DNA of 64,000 bases, taken from assembly GCA_022653075.1 (NCBI GenBank), contig JALCSB010000007.1, forward strand, positions 49,075-113,074, written 5' to 3'. The position numbers and the translations under genes were made by a program. Each line of letters opens with the position of its first letter. Position 1 is the stretch's first letter. Shown here piece by piece: positions 32,787 through 42,375 of this stretch. The notes beneath the pieces are model-generated. The model was not told the origin of the DNA. It saw nothing but the letters and a program-made list of their open reading frames with translations, and did not search any database. This DNA comes from Intestinimonas sp. Lineage in GTDB: Bacteria > Bacillota > Clostridia > Oscillospirales > Oscillospiraceae.

Positions 32787-33973
32787 CAGATAACTCCCTC
32801 GCTCTTCATCTGCTCAATCTCCTCCTGCGACTTATGTAGCACCTTGGAGTAGATCTCATCGTTAAAGTAGCCCAGCGGCTTGCCGGCCCACTTGACTTCA
32901 CCGGGGGTCTCGGACATTTTGGGAACGATACCCTGCATCTTGATGGTGCCAAACTTCTCAGTCGCCACATCCAGAATCATGTTGCGGACTTTATACTGCT
33001 GCTCGTTGAGAATATCGACCACGTTATAAACTTTGGCGGCTGGAATATCGTCGCCCAAAATCCGCAGGCACTCATCGATGGTGTGCTCCAGCGCCCAGTC
33101 GGCACAGATCTGATTGATCTCGTCCCTCGCTTTCTGGCGGGCTTCCTGGTTGTTATATTTGGAATTGGTAATCATGTCGGCACGGCCGATTTTCTCCGCC
33201 CACATATTAAACAGCTTGTCACCGGTGACTGACAGCACCAGATATTTCCCATCCTTGGTCTTGAAGTGACCGGAGGGAATGGTCACAAACGTACCATTGC
33301 CGATACGGGTGCGGATAGTACCATCGTAGCTGTATTCTGCGAGGATGGACTCCTGCATGCGCAGCATGGTGTCGGTCAGACAGCAATCGATCATCTGGCC
33401 CTTGCCGGTACCCATTACATCCCGGTGGTACAGCGCCATCATCGCACCTAGAGCCGCAAACAGAGCGGTATAGAAATCCGCCACGGAAATACCGGGTTTG
33501 ATCGGAGCACGATCCGGCTCTCCGGTAACTTCCAGGAAGCCGCCTTCCGCCAGGCCAATACGGTCAAATCCGGGCTTTTTCGCCTTAGGGCCGGTTTGTC
33601 CATAGCCGGAGGAGCATACATAAATCAGCCGGGGATTTAATTCCTGAATCCGCTCCCAAGTAAATCCCATGCGGTCGAAAACACCGGGGCGGAAATTCTG
33701 AAGCAGAATATCAGCTTCCTTAATCAGTTCCGCCATCATTTCCTTGCCCTTTTCCGACTTAAGGTTCAGCGTAATGCAGCGCTTATTGCGCCCCTCCACG
33801 CAAAACCACAGATCCTTGATTCGCCCCATTCCGCGCATCAGGTCACCTGTCTTGGGCGGCTCCACCTTAATAACATCGGCGCCAAAATCGCCCAGCAGCG
33901 TACCAGCCCAGGGGCCTGCCACAATATTACCTACCTCTAATACCTTAATTCCCTTTAAAGCCTGTTCCCCCAT
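32786..33973 (-). CDS. CoA-transferase family III (CaiB/BaiF type, element copy)
   Basis: 395 residues from the ATG at 33973, chosen because AAAGGAG lies seven bases upstream and the next residues begin the family motif LKGIKVLEVGNIVAGPWAGTLLGDFGADVIKVEPP. RCITLNLKSEKGKEMMAELI and LIYVCSSGYGQTGPKAKKPGFD follow. It would transfer CoA to the 2-hydroxy acid. It is the counterpart of the gene at 5713, in the same order relative to acyl-CoA dehydrogenase and dehydratase. Confidence 0.88.
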   Translation of the reverse strand: MGEQALKGIKVLEVGNIVAGPWAGTLLGDFGADVIKVEPPKTGDLMRGMGRIKDLWFCVEGRNKRCITLNLKSEKGKEMMAELIKEADILLQNFRPGVFDRMGFTWERIQELNPRLIYVCSSGYGQTGPKAKKPGFDRIGLAEGGFLEVTGEPDRAPIKPGISVADFYTALFAALGAMMALYHRDVMGTGKGQMIDCCLTDTMLRMQESILAEYSYDGTIRTRIGNGTFVTIPSGHFKTKDGKYLVLSVTGDKLFNMWAEKIGRADMITNSKYNNQEARQKARDEINQICADWALEHTIDECLRILGDDIPAAKVYNVVDILNEQQYKVRNMILDVATEKFGTIKMQGIVPKMSETPGEVKWAGKPLGYFNDEIYSKVLHKSQEEIEQMKSEGVI

Positions 33974-34086
33974 AACGATACTCCTTTCTAATTGAATATG
34001 GACATAGTTTCCCTGCCTCATAGTTTTCCGGTAATCCACTGAGCATTCAGTGGATTACCGGAGAAAAGCTAATGATTCCCGCTCGT

Positions 34087-35226
34087 TTATCGGGTGAGGG
34101 CACCGGAGATGATCATACGTTGAATTTGATTGGTACCCTCGAAAATTTGGTAGATTTTCGCGTCACGCATCAGTTTTTCAACCGGATACTCTCGGGTATA
34201 GCCGTTTCCGCCAAATACCTGAACCGCGTTGGTGGAAACCGCCACGGCCGTATCGCCGGCAAAGCATTTGGCGGCGGCGACCAGCTTCTTATTGACAATG
34301 CCCGCGTCTGCCGAGCGGCAGGCACCCCACACTAGCTGACGGGCGGCTTGCGTCTGGATTTCCATATCGGCCAGCATAAATCCAACGCCCTCGTGCTTCC
34401 AAATAGGTTTTCCAAACACGACGCGCTCCTTGGAATAGGCAACGGCCTCGTCCAGCGCCGCCTGTGCAATGCCCACAGCGGAGGAACCGGTGGTCGGGCG
34501 GGATTCGTCCAGAATTTTCATAGCGATGGAGTAGCCCTGGCCCTCTTCGCCCAAACGGTACTTGAGCGGCAGCCGCATCTCGTCGAAGAACAGAGAATTG
34601 GTATGAACACAGCGGATGCCCATCTTATCCTCATGAGGGCCTACGGCAAAGCCCGGGGTATCCTTGGGCAGCAGGAACGCGGTAATCCCACCCTTGGTGC
34701 CTTTTTCCTTGTCGGTGACAGCGAAGATGGTAATTACATCCGCACAGTCGCCGTTGGTAATGAACGTCTTGCCGCCATTAATGATGTATTCGTCTCCCAC
34801 ACGGCGGGCAGTGGAAACCATGCCGCCGGCATTGGAGCCGGACCCGCTCTCGGTAAGGCCAAAAGCCATAACGCCGCCGTTCTTCATAAGGTCCGCCACC
34901 CAATGGCGCTGTTCCTCATTGCCGGCGATTTTTACGGGGGCGAAGCCGAAGCCGAACACGCGGGAGGCAAACCCGGCGTCACCTTTGGCCAGTTCTTCAC
35001 GCAAAATAGCATAGGTTAGATTATCAAGGCCAAGCCCGCCATATTCTTCCGGCACAGTAACCATATTAAGGCCCATTTCATTGGCCGTTTTGACCAGTTC
35101 TTCAGGTACTCTGGCCTCGCGTTCCGCCTCACGGCAGACAGGCTTAACCTCCTTCTGGGCAAAATCCCGGACCAAATTTCTTAACTCGGTCTGCTCATCG
35201 GTCAGCATAAAATCAAAATCGGTCAT
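34087..35226 (-). CDS. Acyl-CoA dehydrogenase (element copy)
   Basis: 379 residues. [21 protein letters not shown] is the substrate/FAD region, [19 protein letters not shown] the mid-domain, and [38 protein letters not shown] contains the catalytic Glu. GGGAGG precedes the ATG. It is the second gene of the element's catabolic operon, after the DASS transporter, and parallels the enzyme at 6973. It would reduce the enoyl-CoA product. Electron-transfer flavoprotein genes must lie elsewhere. Confidence 0.92.
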   Translation of the reverse strand: MTDFDFMLTDEQTELRNLVRDFAQKEVKPVCREAEREARVPEELVKTANEMGLNMVTVPEEYGGLGLDNLTYAILREELAKGDAGFASRVFGFGFAPVKIAGNEEQRHWVADLMKNGGVMAFGLTESGSGSNAGGMVSTARRVGDEYIINGGKTFITNGDCADVITIFAVTDKEKGTKGGITAFLLPKDTPGFAVGPHEDKMGIRCVHTNSLFFDEMRLPLKYRLGEEGQGYSIAMKILDESRPTTGSSAVGIAQAALDEAVAYSKERVVFGKPIWKHEGVGFMLADMEIQTQAARQLVWGACRSADAGIVNKKLVAAAKCFAGDTAVAVSTNAVQVFGGNGYTREYPVEKLMRDAKIYQIFEGTNQIQRMIISGALTR

Positions 35227-35297
35227 GATAATTGTCCTCCCGTAAAATAATTTTTATTTTAAATCAGGCCCGGTATCCCTGATTTTTGATGGATTTA

Positions 35298-36575
35298 TTA
35301 CAGATGGAACACCAAAGGATACGTAAGAATGGAAACCACCAGGCAGCTAATTAAAAGAATACTGCCGATCTTGGTATAGTCCAGGAAGCGATAACCACCC
35401 TGCAGCGTCATCGTAACCGGAGGAGTGGCGATCGGGGTCAGGAATGCCAGGTTTAGGCTCCAGATAATCACCATCATAAGCGGTTTGGTGGAAAAGTTCA
35501 GGGTTTGACACATCGAGATGCCGATTGGGCCGAGAATGGCAACCGCTGCGGACGATGACATGAAATTGCCCATCAACGTTGCCAGCAGCGTAAACATAAT
35601 CATAAGGATGTACAAACTGACTGAGCCACCAAACCAGCCGATAATTGTATCGGCAATCAGCTGGCCGGCCCCGCTCTTTGCGATGCCGGAGGCAAAACCG
35701 AGAGAACCTGCGAGAACCCATACGGTGGTCCAGTCAATGCGGGCAAACAACTCTTTAATGCTGATGCAGCGGGTAATTATACACAGCAAACCTGCAATCA
35801 TCGCCACAATACCGACCGTCCAAATACCCGAAATAAATCCGATGATGGTGAGAATCAAAATTCCCGAGGCGATTGCCATTTTCACCGGATCATGCTTTTG
35901 CGCCCCTTCGGAATTTGCCTGCGCAAGCATGGTTTCATCCGTTACCTCCGGGAAATTGAACACCTTGTTTTGAAGCGCGCACCCAATCGTGGCGTAAAAC
36001 AAGATAATAACGACCAGGCGGGGCAAACCGCCTAGGGTGAGGTCAAAAAAGCCCATCGTTTCAAGGCCGGCATCCGCCAGCAGCCCCTGCCCGATCACGT
36101 TCGGCGTAGAACCCACCAGGGTCAGTCCGCCGCCAACATTAGCCGCGAACCCAATGGCCATAAAACTGTTCTTTTTCGTTATGGCCCCTTTGGAACTGGC
36201 GGCCGTGGCTGCAGCGACAGGCAACATCATGGCGACAACTGCCGTATTGCTGAGAAACGCGGACAGAACTGCGGAAATAACCACGCAGGCAATGATAAAC
36301 ACCTTTTCATTGGTCCCCACCATTTTGATGATGGCGTGGCCGATCTCGGCCGCAACGCCGGTACTAAACAGAGCTTCACCAATAATCATGGAACCAATGA
36401 CCATCAGCGTAACGTCGCTGGAAAATCCCGCGAAAGAGCTGGAAAAAGGAATGACCCCAAAAACGCTCATCGCAATGGCCGCGCCTACGGCCGTGACTGG
36501 AAGCGGCAGAAGTTCTGTTACAAATAAAACAATGGTAACTCCTAAAATAATCAGGGCTATCGTGCATGTACTCAC
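35298..36575 (-). CDS. DASS/SLC13-type anion transporter
   Basis: 425 residues from the GTG at 36575. GGGGAGGA lies nine bases upstream; an ATG nine codons earlier would place the ribosome site inside the gene. There are about eleven hydrophobic spans. The two repeats carry the family's SNT-type motifs: AFLSNTAVVAMMLPVA in the first half and LMGNFMSSSAAVAILGPIG in the second, plus GLTLVGSTPNVIGQG. Members take up di- and tricarboxylates with sodium or exchange them. It is first in the element's catabolic operon, so it probably imports that pathway's substrate. Confidence 0.88.
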   Translation of the reverse strand: MSTCTIALIILGVTIVLFVTELLPLPVTAVGAAIAMSVFGVIPFSSSFAGFSSDVTLMVIGSMIIGEALFSTGVAAEIGHAIIKMVGTNEKVFIIACVVISAVLSAFLSNTAVVAMMLPVAAATAASSKGAITKKNSFMAIGFAANVGGGLTLVGSTPNVIGQGLLADAGLETMGFFDLTLGGLPRLVVIILFYATIGCALQNKVFNFPEVTDETMLAQANSEGAQKHDPVKMAIASGILILTIIGFISGIWTVGIVAMIAGLLCIITRCISIKELFARIDWTTVWVLAGSLGFASGIAKSGAGQLIADTIIGWFGGSVSLYILMIMFTLLATLMGNFMSSSAAVAILGPIGISMCQTLNFSTKPLMMVIIWSLNLAFLTPIATPPVTMTLQGGYRFLDYTKIGSILLISCLVVSILTYPLVFHL

Positions 36576-37300
36576 TTTCCCTTTTCCTCCCCGTTTATGC
36601 ATACAAGGACCGGTGAAACGGTTTACCTGTAATTCTAATTTAGCGCACATGTACTGCTTTGTCTATTTCAAAAACATTCTGCTATTATTAAGCGCATTGT
36701 TAACCATTTGGGGCGATTTTAATGTATCCGCTCCTTTTTTTATCCCGAGAAAGCCACTTTTCGGGACAAGTGCTTGTACAAAAAGAAATCAGGTCAATCG
36801 CCGCTTTTGATGTTTCCAGGTACTTCATCCGCCGCTGCAGGCTTTTATGGATCGCATTTGACTTTTCCGGGGGCCAGGTAAAATGGAAACAATATTCTAA
36901 AAATTATAAAGATTCCTTATTTTTCTAAAATATCTTAATAATAACCATATTGTTAATTTAAAAGTTCAGAAAACTCATATTTTGTTCTTTTTTAATTTTA
37001 TAATGATCAATTGTTATGATAATTTGTTATATGCTTAGATAATTATTAGCTTTTTGGAAAATAGAACCCGTGTTTTCCCGTGTTAGTGCACAACTGCCGC
37101 TTTTTTGTTTTGTATAAAACGTACACTTTCGGCGCTAAATCTTCTGAAATTTGTGATATCTGAAAATTTGACATTATTTAAGACTCATGTTACATGTTTT
37201 CTATGCCGGCACAATCTCTTTGGAGTGGGGGGACTCACTTCATGCTTCGCACACCAGAAAATCTGTATGACTTGGCTCAAGATAGAAGGGAGAGAGCAGC
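36576..37300. promoter_or_regulatory. Divergent promoter region between the element's two transporter genes
   Basis: 725 bases without a convincing gene; very A/T-rich from about 36890 to 37060. Two adjacent dyads, TTAT-g-ATAA (37014-37022) and TTAT-n8-ATAA (37027-37042), resemble LysR-type sites and could be where the element's LysR protein acts (inference). Apart from the two ribosome sites at its ends I see no riboswitch or RNA gene. Confidence 0.4.
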
Positions 37301-38644
37301 ATGGATTCCAGTATTATAGCTATTGCTATCACTGTTCTGGCAATTATTTCCTTTGTTCTGGAAAAGATTCCGCTGGCAATGACCGCTATGATCGCATCCC
37401 TGGCCATGGGAATTATTTTGCCTGAAATGAAACTTGCGGATGTTTACTCCGGTTTTGCAAGCACAACGGTAATGATGGTCGCAGGTATGTGTATTGTAGG
37501 CAACGCTCTTTTTGAGACCGGGATGGCTAATAAAATCGGAAAGGCCATCGGCAACAGTCGTCTGGCTAAAAACGAGCGGATGTTTATGATTGTTGTTGTG
37601 ATTTGTTGCACCATCATGTCCTCGTTTTTGTCCAACTCCGGCACTATCGCTATGTGGATGCCCCTGATTGCCGCCGTCGCGGCAAAATCCGGCGGTATCA
37701 TCCGCTCTAAAATTGTTATTATGGCCGCCGGTATTGCGTGCGCCGTAGGCGGAGCAGGCACACTGGTCGGTTCCACTTCCCAGCAGACGGCAAACTCGGT
37801 CTTGATGGGTTACGATGAATTCAAAGACGGTTTGGGGCTTTTTGACCAGACCAAAGTCATGATTCCCCTATGCCTGATCATGATTATCTATTTCGCTACG
37901 GTCGGTTATTCTCTGATCAAAAAAGTCCTGAAGCCGGAAAATCCCGACTTCGACAAGGGCAACTATTACGCTGAGATTTCCGCCGGTGATTCCGACAACA
38001 CCGACAGTGCGGCTAAAGATATCCCCGCCTGGAAAGGACGGATGTCTCTGATCGTCCTCTGCCTTTGTATTTTGGGTTTTATTCTCTCCGGGCAGGCCGC
38101 TTTCAAGCCTTACCTGAACGTTGGCATCATTGGCCTTTTAGGCGCCACAGTCTTGATTACCACCGGCTGTATGCCTCTGAAAAAAACGCTGGCTGAAATG
38201 GATTGGAATACGCTGATCATTCTGGGCGCCGCCCAGGGCTTTGCCAAGGGTCTTGACGTTTCAGGCGGCGGTAAGGTCATCGCAAACTTTGTTTTGAACC
38301 TATTTGGCGGACAGACCGCCTCCACCATGGTTTTGATGGCCGCCGGTGTCATCATTACCACCATTCTGACCAACTTTATGTCCAACACCGCTTTGGCTGC
38401 CATGATGACCCCAATTTATATTGAAATCGCCAAGAGTCTGGGCGTCAGTCCGATTCCTTTCATCATCGCCATCGGCTGTGTGGCAACCAACCTGGCATGC
38501 GCCACTCCCGTCGGTACGCCCGCCTGCACTCAGACCCTGCCCGCTGGCTACAAGTACATGGACTATGTAAAGATTGGCGGCCCGCTGTGTATTATTCTGA
38601 TGATTGCCGCCGCGATCCTCTGTCCCATTATGTATCCGTTTTAA
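37301..38644 (+). CDS. DASS/SLC13-type anion transporter, second copy
   Basis: 447 residues with about eleven hydrophobic spans. The paired substrate-site motifs are SSFLSNSGTIAMWMPLIAAVA and TNFMSNTALAAMMTPIYIEIA, with AGTLVGSTSQQTANSVL and ATPVGTPACTQTLPAGYKYMDY near the ends of the repeats. The cytosolic loop near residues 215-250 is acidic. It diverges from the transporter at 35298, to which it is only distantly alike. AAGGGAG precedes the ATG, and a terminator follows. Probable role: a second uptake or exchange system for the element's pathway. Confidence 0.88.
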   Translation: MDSSIIAIAITVLAIISFVLEKIPLAMTAMIASLAMGIILPEMKLADVYSGFASTTVMMVAGMCIVGNALFETGMANKIGKAIGNSRLAKNERMFMIVVVICCTIMSSFLSNSGTIAMWMPLIAAVAAKSGGIIRSKIVIMAAGIACAVGGAGTLVGSTSQQTANSVLMGYDEFKDGLGLFDQTKVMIPLCLIMIIYFATVGYSLIKKVLKPENPDFDKGNYYAEISAGDSDNTDSAAKDIPAWKGRMSLIVLCLCILGFILSGQAAFKPYLNVGIIGLLGATVLITTGCMPLKKTLAEMDWNTLIILGAAQGFAKGLDVSGGGKVIANFVLNLFGGQTASTMVLMAAGVIITTILTNFMSNTALAAMMTPIYIEIAKSLGVSPIPFIIAIGCVATNLACATPVGTPACTQTLPAGYKYMDYVKIGGPLCIILMIAAAILCPIMYPF

Positions 38645-38662
38645 ATTTTTCGGATCAAATCA

Positions 38663-38698
38663 AAAAAGTCTCGGAATTTTACCATTCCGAGACTTTTT
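38663..38698 (+). terminator. Terminator of the second DASS gene
   Basis: AAAAAGTCTCGGAAT pairs perfectly with ATTCCGAGACTTTTT around a 6-base loop; T5 lies in the right arm. Confidence 0.9.
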
Positions 38699-38871
38699 AA
38701 ATTGCCATTATCATTATTTTAATGTATATAGAGGAGATCAGCCGGAGTTTTGTCTTGTTGCAAAAAATCCTGCCCTATGGCGAAAAGGCAGCAGAGCCGC
38801 CTTCCCCGCCGGAACTGAAGTCCATTTTGCGTGCAAATCTTTCATTTTCTGTGCCGCAAGCCAAAAAACAG

Positions 38872-38900
38872 ATGACAATCTGCCGGAATCGTGGTATATA
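38872..38900 (+). promoter_or_regulatory. Probable SigA promoter of the flavodoxin-ferredoxin gene
   Basis: ATGACA, a 17-base spacer and TATATA, about 45 bases before the ATG at 38947. Confidence 0.5.
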
Positions 38901-38946
38901 ATTATCTTAGTTATTAGTAAATGTCGGCAGAAAGGACTTTGGATCT

Positions 38947-39771
38947 ATGAAAATTTCAAGTGTCAAAGCGGTATTTTTTAGTCCCACAGGTAATACGGAA
39001 AAGGTGGTTTCCTGCATTGCCGGCCAAATTGCAAAGCAGCTTGGCGTTCCCATGGAGACATTCGATTACACACTACCGAAGAACCGACAGGGGAAAAAAT
39101 CCTACGGGCAGATGGATCTGGTTGTTTTCGGAACGCCGGTATACGCAGGACGCATTCCCAACAAAATGCTCCCTTACGTCCAAAACAATTTTGAGGGAAA
39201 CGGTGCTCTTGCCCTCCCCATTGCGGCGTTTGGAAACCGCAGTTTCGACAACGCGCTGATCGAGCTGCGCAATGAGTTGGAACAGAACGGTTTTCATACC
39301 ATCGCCGGAGCAGGTGTCGTCACCAGCCATGTATTCTCCGACAAGATCGCGCCGAACCGGCCGGATGAAAAGGATCTGACGGAGTTGCGCGGATTTGCCG
39401 ACGCGGTTGCCGCCAAGGTGCGTGGGCTGGAATCGATCCCCGCACCTATCGACGTGCGCGGAGACGATCCAATAGGACCCTATTACACTCCCCTTGGCAT
39501 GGATGGAAAGCCGGCCAAGTTTTTAAAGGCTAAGCCGAAAACCGATATGGACAAGTGCAAAGGGTGCAAACTTTGTGCCCAGGTATGCCCTATGGGTTCC
39601 ATTTCCGAAGCAGCGCCGCAGGTGGTGACGGGGATCTGCATCAAATGTCAGGCCTGCATTAAGAAATGTCCCACCTCTGCCAAGTATTTTGATGACGCGG
39701 CACTTCTGTCCCATGTGGCTATGCTGGAGAAAAATTACATCCGGCGGACGGAGTCGGAATTTTTTGTCTGA
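38947..39771 (+). CDS. Flavodoxin-ferredoxin fusion (EFR1-type) protein
   Basis: 274 residues. Residues 5-165 are flavodoxin-like, with the FMN-phosphate loop SPTGNTEK and the mid-domain FGTPVYAGRIPNKML. The C-terminal part carries two [4Fe-4S] ferredoxin motifs, CKGCKLCAQVCPMGSI and CIKCQACIKKCPTSAKYF, with standard CxxCxxCxxxCP spacing. Such fusions shuttle electrons between low-potential donors and flavin. In this element it might supply electrons to the dehydratase activator (inference). AAAGGA precedes the ATG, and it forms a single-gene unit with its own terminator. Confidence 0.9.
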   Translation: MKISSVKAVFFSPTGNTEKVVSCIAGQIAKQLGVPMETFDYTLPKNRQGKKSYGQMDLVVFGTPVYAGRIPNKMLPYVQNNFEGNGALALPIAAFGNRSFDNALIELRNELEQNGFHTIAGAGVVTSHVFSDKIAPNRPDEKDLTELRGFADAVAAKVRGLESIPAPIDVRGDDPIGPYYTPLGMDGKPAKFLKAKPKTDMDKCKGCKLCAQVCPMGSISEAAPQVVTGICIKCQACIKKCPTSAKYFDDAALLSHVAMLEKNYIRRTESEFFV

Positions 39772-39805
39772 TTCCGTGTCCGCTCCCTTGATACAGGCGC
39801 CAAAT

Positions 39806-39836
39806 AAACCCTGCCGTCGTCACGACGGCAGGGTTT
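39806..39836 (+). terminator. Terminator of the flavodoxin-ferredoxin gene
   Basis: AAACCCTGCCGTCG pairs perfectly with CGACGGCAGGGTTT around a 3-base loop, followed by GCTCTTTC. Confidence 0.8.
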
Positions 39837-39949
39837 GCTCTTTCTATCCACAGCTGGTTTTTTGATCCATCAGATCTTTGTCATAGCATGTCCATCTCCC
39901 CGCATAGGATGAACACGGAGAAGGGTTTTGCGGAAAGGTGGTGCCTTGT

Positions 39950-40123
39950 TTGAGCGGGAAAAAGCTGAACTTCCGATTTCACAATCCAAACCCGCCGGAG
40001 CTCTCCTGTGAGTACATAATAAGGATTCTGGTGGAAGCCAATCAAAAGAAACTGGACCAGGCACTCTGTGCCGCTTCGGAGGCTCCTTCCGTTCTTTCCG
40101 GTCCGTTTACCGACTTTCCATAG
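39950..40123 (+). CDS. Small conserved-looking protein, function unknown (possible directionality factor)
   Basis: 57 residues from a TTG at 39950 with AAAGGTGG about nine bases upstream; GTG codons at 39938 and 39941 are alternatives. The core is LNFRFHNPNPPELSCEYIIR followed by ILVEANQKKLDQAL, an amphipathic helix. I believe similar short proteins with an N-terminal FRFHNPN motif occur on conjugative and integrative elements, but I cannot check this. It lies alone between two strong terminators inside the spoIIID element. As the only small unassigned protein there, it is a candidate recombination directionality factor (weak inference). Confidence 0.5.
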   Translation: MSGKKLNFRFHNPNPPELSCEYIIRILVEANQKKLDQALCAASEAPSVLSGPFTDFP

Positions 40124-40136
40124 AAGTTGTCTGAGC

Positions 40137-40181
40137 AGGAAGGGCATACAGCATGGCATGCTGTATGCCCTTCCTGCCTTT
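40137..40181 (+). terminator. Terminator after the small protein gene
   Basis: An 18-base perfect stem (AGGAAGGGCATACAGCAT and complement) with a 3-base loop, followed by GCCTTTTTC. Confidence 0.9.
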
Positions 40182-40311
40182 TTCGATAAGGTTGTGGTGC
40201 TGCAAGGAATCCATGTGCTATAATTGGAAGAGCGTACAGGAAGAAACTGCACGAAACAAAGAAAAAGGCCGGCCTGAATTATCGGCCTACATAAAGTTGC
40301 GGAGGTAGGAC

Positions 40312-41577
40312 ATGCCGTACAGCGATCAATCCTTTTCCAATTTATATGACTTAGTCGTATGCATGACAAGGGCGGTGGATTTAATCAGCCCCCAAGTCTC
40401 CAACCACCATCAGCAGGTCGCTTATTTAGCATACAGCATAGCAGATGCGATCCGGCTTCCCATGGAACAGAAACGGACTCTGGTTCTTGCCGCGCTTCTG
40501 CACGATATCGGGGCTATCGCCCTGCACGATAGATTGGACTTTATTGAAGATGAAACATCAACGGTAAACGATCACGCCTTTATTGGAGCAAGGCTGTTTT
40601 CCGGCTTTCCCATTCTTAAAGATGTTGCGGCCGTGATCCGGTTCCACCATGTTTCTTGGGATGGGGGAAAAGGCAGATTTTATAAGGGGGAAGAGGTTCC
40701 CCTGCTGTCACATATTCTTCATCTTTCGGATCGGATCGCGGTTCAGGTGAATCGCGACGAAAATATTATCAGCCAGATGCGTCCCATTACGGAGAATATA
40801 AAAAGCCGGCGGAATACGTCCTTTGTTCCCGAAGCCGTGGATGCGTTTCTGCGGATATGCGATAAGGAAGCCCTATGGCTGGACTTTATTTATCAGCCCA
40901 TGGTTTCCGATGTCCCTAATGACTTGTCACTGGAAGCCATTAAGCTCACTTTGGATGAAGTGGTGGACCTGACCCAGATTTTCTCCCGGATTATCGACTT
41001 CCGCAGCCCGTTTACGGCCATGCATTCCGCCGGGGTAGCCGCCGCCGCGTTAAAGCTGGCCGAGCTTTCGGGCCTGTCGGAAGACGAGTGCAAGATGATG
41101 AGCATCGCGGGAAATCTCCACGACATCGGAAAACTGGCGATCCCGAGAGAAATTTTAGAAAAGCAGGACAAGCTGGAACCTTTGGAATATGATATCATTC
41201 GGTCGCACAGCTTTTACACCTACCGTCTGCTGAAACCCATCAGCGGATTTGAGACGATTACCCAGTGGGCATCCTATCACCACGAGAAATTAAACGGACG
41301 GGGCTACCCGTTTCACCTAAAGGCAAACCGCCTTTCGCTGGGTTCCCGCATCATGGCTGTGGCTGATATCTTCACCGCAATTACCGAGGACCGTCCGTAT
41401 CGGAGGGGTATGCCCAAAGAGCAGGCAGTGGCTGTCCTTGGCCGGATGGTGGAAAACGGGGGAATCTCCCCCGCCATATTTTCTCTGTTGGTCGAGCACT
41501 ATGCATCTGTTTCCAAGATACGCAGAGCGTCCGCTGAAAAAGCAATCAGCCAGTATGGCAAAATTCTATCCCTTTAA
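40312..41577 (+). CDS. Tandem HD-domain (HD-GYP-like) protein
   Basis: 421 residues with two HD folds. The first has NHHQQVAYLAYSIADAI, LLHDIGAIALHD and RFHHVSWDGG. The second has MHSAGVAAAALKLAEL, GNLHDIGKLAIPREIL and ASYHHEKLNGRGYPFH, close to the HD-GYP signature HHExxxGxGYP. HD-GYP proteins usually hydrolyse cyclic di-GMP. Here both domains keep the HD metal ligands. No sensor or output domain is attached. GGAGGT precedes the ATG. The last 12 bases overlap the end of the convergent ABC ATPase gene. Role in the element is unknown. Confidence 0.85.
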   Translation: MPYSDQSFSNLYDLVVCMTRAVDLISPQVSNHHQQVAYLAYSIADAIRLPMEQKRTLVLAALLHDIGAIALHDRLDFIEDETSTVNDHAFIGARLFSGFPILKDVAAVIRFHHVSWDGGKGRFYKGEEVPLLSHILHLSDRIAVQVNRDENIISQMRPITENIKSRRNTSFVPEAVDAFLRICDKEALWLDFIYQPMVSDVPNDLSLEAIKLTLDEVVDLTQIFSRIIDFRSPFTAMHSAGVAAAALKLAELSGLSEDECKMMSIAGNLHDIGKLAIPREILEKQDKLEPLEYDIIRSHSFYTYRLLKPISGFETITQWASYHHEKLNGRGYPFHLKANRLSLGSRIMAVADIFTAITEDRPYRRGMPKEQAVAVLGRMVENGGISPAIFSLLVEHYASVSKIRRASAEKAISQYGKILSL

Positions 41578-42375
41578 TCCGGCTTTTACAGCGCCGGATT
41601 CCGGCGTGACTTTCTCGTCAGGAAACGGAACGATCACCGGAATTCCCATATATTTTATAATATGGACGTGGATCCGGTATACTTCTTCTATTGTCTCGGG
41701 GGTCATGACCTCCAGCCCACCGTAGGAAAAGACTTTTGAATCTTTAAGGAATAGGAAGCGGTCACAGTAACGAATGGCCAGGTTAAGGTCGTGAATGATA
41801 ATTGCTACACAGATGTCGTGCTCCCTTGCAATTTTTTTTACCATACGGAGTACTTCGTGCTGATTATGCGGGTCAAGATTACTGGTCGGCTCATCCAGCA
41901 GCAAAAGCTTTGGCTCTTGGGCCAGCGCTCTTGCCAACATCACCTTCTGCGCTTCCCCGCCTGAAAGTTCCGATACCTTGCGCAGCGCGAACGGCTGCAG
42001 GCACATTTTTTGTATGATACCGCAGACGATCTCCCGGTCTTCCGCCGTGGCATCCCATTTGATATATGGTTTTCGCCCCAGAAGGATTGCGTCGAACACG
42101 GTCATGTTTACGGATATACTGCTCTGTGGCACATAAGCGATATTCTGCGCCATAACGCCTTTTGTCATACGAAACGCGTTTTCATTGTCAACCAGCACAA
42201 CGCCCTTCTTGGCCGGATAAATGCGGTCGATGCATTTAAGCAAGGTGCTTTTTCCCGCTCCATTGTTTCCCAAGATGGCGATACATTGATTTTTTTCTAT
42301 GTCGAAACTGATATTCTCCAGAGTATTTTCTGTTGCCTGATGATAGGCAAACGTAATCATATTTACGTTAACCAT
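41566..42375 (-). CDS. ABC transporter ATP-binding protein (FecE/BtuD type)
   Basis: 269 residues from the ATG at 42375, which overlaps the permease stop by eight bases and fits the family start MVNVNMITFAYHQ. Walker A is LGNNGAGKSTLLKCID, the signature is KVSELSGGEAQKVMLARAL, and Walker B is LLLLDEPTSNLD with the switch His in AIIIHDLNLAIRYCD. It powers the FecCD-type permease encoded upstream. This transporter class moves iron-siderophores, cobalamin, haem, or oxyanions such as molybdate. Confidence 0.93.
   Translation of the reverse strand: MVNVNMITFAYHQATENTLENISFDIEKNQCIAILGNNGAGKSTLLKCIDRIYPAKKGVVLVDNENAFRMTKGVMAQNIAYVPQSSISVNMTVFDAILLGRKPYIKWDATAEDREIVCGIIQKMCLQPFALRKVSELSGGEAQKVMLARALAQEPKLLLLDEPTSNLDPHNQHEVLRMVKKIAREHDICVAIIIHDLNLAIRYCDRFLFLKDSKVFSYGGLEVMTPETIEEVYRIHVHIIKYMGIPVIVPFPDEKVTPESGAVKAGLKG

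Larger units (their letters stand above)
38645..38946 (+). other. Intergenic region before the flavodoxin-ferredoxin gene
   Basis: 302 bases holding the terminator at 38663 and a promoter at 38872. I see no reading frame with a ribosome site between them. Confidence 0.5.

Noticed and set aside
39881..40369. 162-codon minus-strand frame in the gap before the HD-domain gene
   Set aside because: It crosses a strong terminator and the HD gene's start, has no ribosome site, and overlaps the better-supported small plus-strand gene.
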